From JBEKVE01 sp049514335 (lineage in GTDB: Bacteria; Actinomycetota; Acidimicrobiia; Acidimicrobiales; UBA8190): a stretch of 18,503 bases of DNA. The notes under the pieces are model-generated. The model was given only the letters and a program-made list of their open reading frames with translations, did no database searches and had not been told where the DNA came from. A program made the position numbers and the translations under genes. Shown in pieces: positions 14,118 through 18,503 of this stretch (position 1 is the stretch's first letter; every line of letters begins with the position of its first letter). The stretch covers positions 1 through 18,503 of the forward strand of contig JBEKVE010000045.1 in assembly GCA_049514335.1 (NCBI GenBank), written 5' to 3'.

Positions 14118-14969
14118 ATGGGGGGATCCGGGGACCACGCCGACAGGCCGTCGGGATTCGACGTGCGCGACGCCTGGCGTCAGTCCCGACGCAGGTCGCG
14201 TCTCGACCAGGAGGTGATCGCCGCCGTTCGGGCCCAGTCCGCCGGGCGGACGCGTGCCGAGATCGATGCGCTGGTGGGGGCCGAACGACATCGCCGGGGC
14301 CTGCGCCCCGTGCCCGAGCCGATGCTCGACCTGTGGATCGACGCCGTGCTCGACGACGACCCCTTGGCGAGGGCACGCTCCCATGTCGAGGCCGTCGCCA
14401 CCGTCGTTCGAGTCGGCGCCGGCCTCGTCCACATGCTCCGGAAGATGGGCGGCGAGCACACGGGTTCTGTCGACGAGACCGACGGTGACACCGACGCCGA
14501 CACCCACACCGATATTGATAGTGACGACGACGACTCCATCGACGCGCAGGGGGTGGGTGACGACCCGTCCTGGTTCTTGCCCGTCGGCACTGACCTCGAG
14601 CACACCGTGCTGGTCGAGCTTGACCCGTCGGCCGAGCGCCATGTCGACGACACGGCGCGCTCGGCCACGGTTCGATTCCGGGGCCTCAGCGCGGTGAAGG
14701 TCGTCCTCGCGCCGGGCGCGCCTCCCGACGAGACCGACACCGTCCTCGTCGAGCTCGGGGGCCGGCCAGTGGGCCGCCTGACGGCGGTGGACGCCGACGT
14801 GTTCCGGCCCTACGTGCGCCCGGGGACCCCGGAACAGCACCCGATCGACGCGTTCGCCCTCGTCGTCCGGGGACGCCACGGAGACAGGCCCAAGCTGTAC
14901 GTGGCGGGACCATCGGCCTTGCCGCACATCGGCGCGCAACCCACCACGGCACCCGACGGTCCGCCGTGA
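14118..14969 (+). CDS. Hypothetical acidic protein with Asp-rich linker
   Basis: This 283-residue protein was not recognised. It appears to have two parts. The N-terminal part (about residues 15-112) is helical and charged, with AGRTRAEIDALVGAERHRRG. The C-terminal part (about 150-270) is rich in beta strands, with TVLVELGGRPVGRLTAVDADVF, which weakly recalls HIRAN-like modules; that resemblance is a guess. Between them, residues about 118-142 alternate Asp with Thr/Gly/Ser, followed by four Asp in a row. This could be a flexible linker or a weak calcium-binding segment. No signal peptide or membrane helix is evident. The gene is probably leaderless behind TAGGCT, and it converges on the DUF2254 gene with a 64-base gap. 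The opposite strand is also open here but has shadow-like composition. Confidence 0.65.
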   Translation: MGGSGDHADRPSGFDVRDAWRQSRRRSRLDQEVIAAVRAQSAGRTRAEIDALVGAERHRRGLRPVPEPMLDLWIDAVLDDDPLARARSHVEAVATVVRVGAGLVHMLRKMGGEHTGSVDETDGDTDADTHTDIDSDDDDSIDAQGVGDDPSWFLPVGTDLEHTVLVELDPSAERHVDDTARSATVRFRGLSAVKVVLAPGAPPDETDTVLVELGGRPVGRLTAVDADVFRPYVRPGTPEQHPIDAFALVVRGRHGDRPKLYVAGPSALPHIGAQPTTAPDGPP

Positions 14970-15033
14970 TCGGTGCCCGCCGGACAGAACGCGCCATGAG
15001 CGAGCAGAGAGGCGTTCGGGTTGGTGACCCCGC

Positions 15034-16473
15034 TCAGGAGGCGGGCGTGGCGCGCTCCTCGCCTGCCGGGTCCCCGACGGCGACCGGAGCGGCCGCGGCG
15101 GCCGGATCCGACGCCGCCGCGCTCTGCGTCATGCGCCTGTACCGGGCACGGATGTCCTCCAGATCGTCCGGCTCGGTGACCGACTCCTCGGCGCCGCGCA
15201 TGATCATCTCCGCCTGACGCACGAGCGAGCGCCGTTGCGCTTCGGATGTCGTCTGCTCCACGATGGCGGTCAGGGAGTCGAGCATGCGGATGATCACCGC
15301 CGGCATCCCCCGTGCCGCCTGGCGCACCTTGTCGTAGGCGCGGTTGACCATCCGGGCATAGGAGGGGTCCGATTCGATGAGGCGGACCCGCCCGAAGTTG
15401 TCCCGGTAGACGCCCTCCACCAGTGGCCGCCCCGACACCCGCGTGAGCCCCGCCGACAGCCAGTCGATGCACGTCAGGGCGGTGAACGTGTCGTTCACGG
15501 CGGGCGACAGGGCACGGATGGCGATCTCCACAAGTTGGTCGATGGCGAAGACGGGGTCCTGCATGAGGGTACGGTGCGGCCCGGTGACGTGCGCCTCGGC
15601 CAGGGCCGCCGCCACCTGGGGACCGGCTCCCGACGGCCACACCGTGGCGAGCGGCCGTCCCGCCACCACGAAGTGGCCGGGTCGGTGGTCGAGGCGGATG
15701 ACCGCATCCATGCGCTGGGCGATCTCGACCAGCTGGGCGTAGCCCACGAATTGCAGGTACCCGCTCACCCCGGCGGTTACCACCACACCGCGCTCGTCGA
15801 TGGCCCGCACGAGCTCGGCCACGGTGCGGCCACTGCCTTCGGGTTCGCGCAGAGAGGCGTGCCCCCGCTCGGCGGGGAACTCGGCGTCGATGGCCTTGGT
15901 GAGATCGCGGGCGATCCCGGCGATCACCTCGGGCAGCTGGATCGACTTGGCGATGTGGTGGATGAAGTAGACGAGGACGGCGATGTCGGCCAGGGACAGC
16001 GCCTCGGCCACCGTGATCGACAGGTGGGGGACGAACAGGCCCCGGCGGTCGCTGGCGATGGATCCGAGCGCCAGGATCGAGTACACGAACGTGGCGACGA
16101 AGACCCCCAGCGTCACCTGGTTCCCCACGTCGCGCACGAAGTTGCGCATCATGCGCGGGCCGAACTGCTGAGAGGCCAAGGTGAGCGCCAGGATGGTGAT
16201 GGAGAACACCACGCCGACCACGGTGATGACCGCGGCGGCGATGGCGATGAGGACCTCACGCCCGGCGTCGGCGCTTCCGGCGTTGACCCACGCCGGAAGC
16301 GTCAGGTGGTGGTGGAAGGCCGCCAGGTCGATCAGGAACGTCACGGCGAAGAGCACCACCGCCACGCCGATGAGGGCGGTCGGCAGTAGCCAGAAGGTGG
16401 TGCGCAACGCTTCCCACCGCCAGCTGGGCAGCTTCTGGCGGTGTCGGGCGGGTGTGGGAGGTGAATCGGTCAC
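15034..16473 (-). CDS. DUF2254 family membrane protein
   Basis: This 479-residue protein matches the DUF2254 pattern. Four predicted membrane helices lie at about residues 27-52, 74-100, 119-140 and 151-173. The second carries the FSITILALTLASQQFGPRMMRNF segment characteristic of the family. A large cytosolic region follows, with the conserved ALSPAVNDTFTALTCIDWLSAG motif. The function of the family is not established. The GTG at 16473 (VTDSPPTPAR) is chosen because AGAGG lies eight bases upstream and the preceding open frame, which extends to 17235, overlaps the acyl-CoA dehydrogenase gene in another frame and has shadow-like composition. The last 30 residues are Ala/Pro-rich. It lies 98 bases after the dehydrogenase stop on the same strand and could be transcribed with it or from its own promoter (a TATCCT box is seen at 16523-16528). 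Confidence 0.88.
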   Translation of the reverse strand: MTDSPPTPARHRQKLPSWRWEALRTTFWLLPTALIGVAVVLFAVTFLIDLAAFHHHLTLPAWVNAGSADAGREVLIAIAAAVITVVGVVFSITILALTLASQQFGPRMMRNFVRDVGNQVTLGVFVATFVYSILALGSIASDRRGLFVPHLSITVAEALSLADIAVLVYFIHHIAKSIQLPEVIAGIARDLTKAIDAEFPAERGHASLREPEGSGRTVAELVRAIDERGVVVTAGVSGYLQFVGYAQLVEIAQRMDAVIRLDHRPGHFVVAGRPLATVWPSGAGPQVAAALAEAHVTGPHRTLMQDPVFAIDQLVEIAIRALSPAVNDTFTALTCIDWLSAGLTRVSGRPLVEGVYRDNFGRVRLIESDPSYARMVNRAYDKVRQAARGMPAVIIRMLDSLTAIVEQTTSEAQRRSLVRQAEMIMRGAEESVTEPDDLEDIRARYRRMTQSAAASDPAAAAAPVAVGDPAGEERATPAS

Positions 16474-16571
16474 GGGCGCGGCCTCTCGGGTGCCGACCAG
16501 GCTTCCCGGCTCACCGCCGTCCAGGATACCCGCGGACCGCTCCGAACCCTCGGGCCCGGGGCGGCGGCTCG

Positions 16572-17663
16572 CTACGAATCGAGGAGCAGATCGGCCAGGC
16601 GCGTGCGCTGGAAGCCCTGGGCGCCGAACAGAAGGTCGTCCTGCTTCGCCCGCCGGTACAGGAGATGGCAGTCCACGTCCCAGGTGAAGCCCACGCCCCC
16701 GTGCACCTGGATGGACTCGGCGGTCACGAAATCGGCCGCCTCGGCCACGTACCCCTTGCACATGGCCGCGGCGCGCTCGCGCTGCGGGTCGTCGGCATCG
16801 GAGGCCCATGCCGCGTAGTGCGTGCCCACCCGGGCCAGTTCCACGCGGTGCAGCATGTCGGCCGCTTTGTGCTTTATGGCCTGGAAGGTGGCGATGGGCC
16901 GGTCGAACTGCACGCGCACCTTGGCGTACTCCACCGCCAGGTCGAGGGCCCGCTCCGAGGTGCCCACCAGCTCGGCGCACAACGCCACGTTGACGTCGTC
17001 GAGCACTCGGCGCCACAGGGCTGTGTGGTCCCCGGCCGGGCCCACCCGGCGCGCCGTGCGCCCGTCCAGAGCGACGCGTGCCACTTTGCGGGTGACGTCG
17101 AGGGCGGGGACCGCCTCCCCGGCCGGCAATTCGAGGAGGAAGGTGCCGAGGCCGTCTGCGTCGAGCGCCGCCACCAGCGCGAAGTCGGCACCGGCGCCGT
17201 CGAGCACGACGGGCTTGGTGCCCTCGAGGACCCACTCGTCGCCCTTGGGCGTCGCCCGGGCCCGCACGGTGCCCAGGGGGTCACCGTGGCCGGGCTCTTC
17301 CACCGCCACCGTGCCCCGGCGCGTCCCCGACGCCAGGTCGGGGAGGACCTCGTCGAGGCCCAGCCGTACCGCCGCCGTCGTGGCCGCCACCGCCGATGAC
17401 AGGAAGGGACCGGGGAGCGGCAGCCGGCCCATCTCCTCCTGGAGCACCACCACGTCCACCAGTCCGAGGCCGAGGCCGCCCGCCGCTTCGGGCACGAGCA
17501 CGCCCAGCCACCCGAGCTGCGCCATCGTCTCCCACAAGGCGGACGTGATGCCCACCGGGTCCTCGATCATGGCCCGCACGAACGTCGACGGCGCCTCCGC
17601 CGCCAGCGCGCCGCGCACCGCGGCACGGAAGTCCTCCTGCTCGGCCGAGAAGGTGAAGTCCAC
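16572..17663 (-). CDS. Acyl-CoA dehydrogenase family protein (FadE-like)
   Basis: This 363-residue protein has the acyl-CoA dehydrogenase layout. The N-terminal helical domain starts at DFTFSAEQEDFRAAVRG, with LGWLGVLVPEAAGGLGLGLVD at about residues 48-70. A middle beta domain follows, and the C-terminal helices carry VQFDRPIATFQAIKHKAADM (FAD/dimer contact) and ESIQVHGGVGFTWDVDCHLLYRRAK. The position usually held by the catalytic Glu in the TWE-type FadE proteins is Asp329 here. This may mean lower activity, another substrate, or a non-catalytic partner subunit as in mycobacterial heteromeric FadE pairs. The chosen GTG at 17663 begins 29 bases after the thiolase stop; the longer frame upstream runs inside the thiolase gene. 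It forms a probable operon with that thiolase, consistent with beta-oxidation of fatty acids or sterol side chains. No paired dehydrogenase gene is visible here. Confidence 0.88.
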   Translation of the reverse strand: MDFTFSAEQEDFRAAVRGALAAEAPSTFVRAMIEDPVGITSALWETMAQLGWLGVLVPEAAGGLGLGLVDVVVLQEEMGRLPLPGPFLSSAVAATTAAVRLGLDEVLPDLASGTRRGTVAVEEPGHGDPLGTVRARATPKGDEWVLEGTKPVVLDGAGADFALVAALDADGLGTFLLELPAGEAVPALDVTRKVARVALDGRTARRVGPAGDHTALWRRVLDDVNVALCAELVGTSERALDLAVEYAKVRVQFDRPIATFQAIKHKAADMLHRVELARVGTHYAAWASDADDPQRERAAAMCKGYVAEAADFVTAESIQVHGGVGFTWDVDCHLLYRRAKQDDLLFGAQGFQRTRLADLLLDS

Positions 17664-17692
17664 GCCGCCCCCGCTGCTCGTCGTCGCCGGCG

Positions 17693-18503
17693 CTACGCCA
17701 GGCGTTCGATGACGGTGGCGTTGGCCTGGCCGCCGCCCTCGCACATCGTCTGGAATCCGTACCGGCCACCGGTGGCCTCGAGCTCGTTGAGCAGCGTCGT
17801 CATGAGGCGGACACCGCTCGCCCCGAGCGGGTGGCCGATGGCGATCGCCCCCCCGCGCGGGTTCAGGCGGTCGGGGTCGGGCGAGAAGGCACGAGCCCAC
17901 ATGAGGGCGATGGCGGCGAACGCCTCGTTGCACTCGATGGCGTCGAAGTCGTCGACCTTCATGCCCGTGCGCTCGAGCAGCTTGCGCGTGGCGGGCACCG
18001 GCGCCGACAACACGATGGCGGCGTCCTCGGCCGCCACCGCGAACCCGTGGAAGCGGGCGCGCACGGGCAGGCCCAGGCGTTCGGCCACCGAGCGCTCGGC
18101 GATGAGCATGGCCGCCGCCCCGTCGGTCATCTGCGACGAGTTGCCGGCCGTGATGTCAGGCGCGGTGTCGGGCTCGAAGGACTGCGCCGGGGGCAGCGAC
18201 GCCAGGCGCTCGAGGGTGGTGTTGCGGCGGATGCCCTCGTCGGTGTCGAGCACCTCGCCCGTGGGCGCCCCGGCCTCGTCGCGTATCGGGACGGGGATGG
18301 CCTCCTTGGCGAAGTGCCCCGAGTCGGTGGCCTGCGCCGCCCGGCGATGGCTCTCCAGGGCGTACTCGTCCATGTCCTGGCGCGTGATCTTCCACTGGTC
18401 GGCGAGGAGCTGGGCCACCCGGAACTGCATCCACAGCCGCCCCTCGATGACCTCCAGGAACGACGGGGGGAAGGGCCCCGTGCCGCCCCTGGCGTTGGAG
18501 GCG
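17693..18503 (-). CDS. Thiolase (acetyl-CoA acetyltransferase-like), 5' end outside window
   Basis: The frame stays open to the window edge, so only the C-terminal 269 residues are present; an internal ATG at 18430 is not the true start. Visible thiolase elements are GGTGPFPPSFLEVIEGRLWM, the helix ITRQDMDEYALESHRRA, TAGNSSQMTDGAAAMLIAE, ECNEAFAAIALMWAR, GGAIAIGHPLGASG with the catalytic His (17831-17833), and MCEGGGQANATVIE with the second catalytic Cys (17741-17743). The nucleophilic Cys of the N-terminal half lies outside the window. Thiolases cleave 3-ketoacyl-CoA with CoA, or run in reverse to condense acetyl-CoA. Location just upstream of an acyl-CoA dehydrogenase argues for the degradative role. 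The chain length handled is not readable. Confidence 0.93.
   Translation of the reverse strand, partial: ASNARGGTGPFPPSFLEVIEGRLWMQFRVAQLLADQWKITRQDMDEYALESHRRAAQATDSGHFAKEAIPVPIRDEAGAPTGEVLDTDEGIRRNTTLERLASLPPAQSFEPDTAPDITAGNSSQMTDGAAAMLIAERSVAERLGLPVRARFHGFAVAAEDAAIVLSAPVPATRKLLERTGMKVDDFDAIECNEAFAAIALMWARAFSPDPDRLNPRGGAIAIGHPLGASGVRLMTTLLNELEATGGRYGFQTMCEGGGQANATVIERLA

Noticed and set aside
14046..14939. 297-codon minus-strand frame opposite the Asp-rich-linker gene
   Set aside because: No recognisable domain, composition typical of an antisense shadow; the plus-strand frame has a leaderless promoter pattern and a more protein-like composition.
14987..15017. GAACGC/GCGTTC inverted repeat as a terminator between convergent genes
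   Set aside because: Only six paired bases with a 19-base loop and no T-tract; too weak to call.

Overview
This is an 18.5 kb window from a very GC-rich genome. Most codons end in G or C, GTG starts are frequent, several starts have purine-rich Shine-Dalgarno sites, and one gene looks leaderless behind a TANNNT -10 box. Together with the gene families present, this suggests an actinobacterium, perhaps from the Acidimicrobiia; the class-level guess is inference. No rRNA, tRNA, insertion sequence, phage gene or CRISPR array was found, so the window reads as ordinary chromosome.

Layout from left to right: (1) the 3' part of an APH-family phosphotransferase; (2) a MarR-type regulator overlapping a full-length ABC half-exporter by four bases, behind a promoter that carries two dyads; (3) two citrate-synthase-family genes transcribed away from each other. 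One is a CitA-type enzyme with an N-terminal CBS pair (minus strand). The other is a citrate synthase homologue with an N-terminal MerR-like helix-turn-helix (plus strand). They share a short AT-rich intergenic region with a TTGATCAA palindrome inside a predicted promoter. (4) A strong hairpin terminator, a possible 46-residue small ORF, and a minus-strand nfeD-like/SPFH operon; (5) a small Cys/His-rich protein followed by a hemolysin III family membrane protein; (6) an MMPL-family transporter on the minus strand; (7) a SnoaL-like protein and an AMP-forming acyl-CoA ligase in tandem; (8) an unrecognised acidic protein with an Asp-rich linker; (9) on the minus strand, a thiolase (cut by the window end), an acyl-CoA dehydrogenase and a DUF2254 membrane protein.

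Functionally, much of the window concerns acyl-CoA and central carbon metabolism (ligase, dehydrogenase, thiolase, two citrate synthase homologues) and the cell envelope (ABC exporter, MMPL transporter, SPFH/NfeD, hemolysin III, DUF2254). The most distinctive feature is the divergent pair of citrate-synthase-fold proteins, one fused to a nucleotide-sensing module and one to a DNA-binding module. Its arrangement suggests, but does not prove, a self-contained metabolic control switch.
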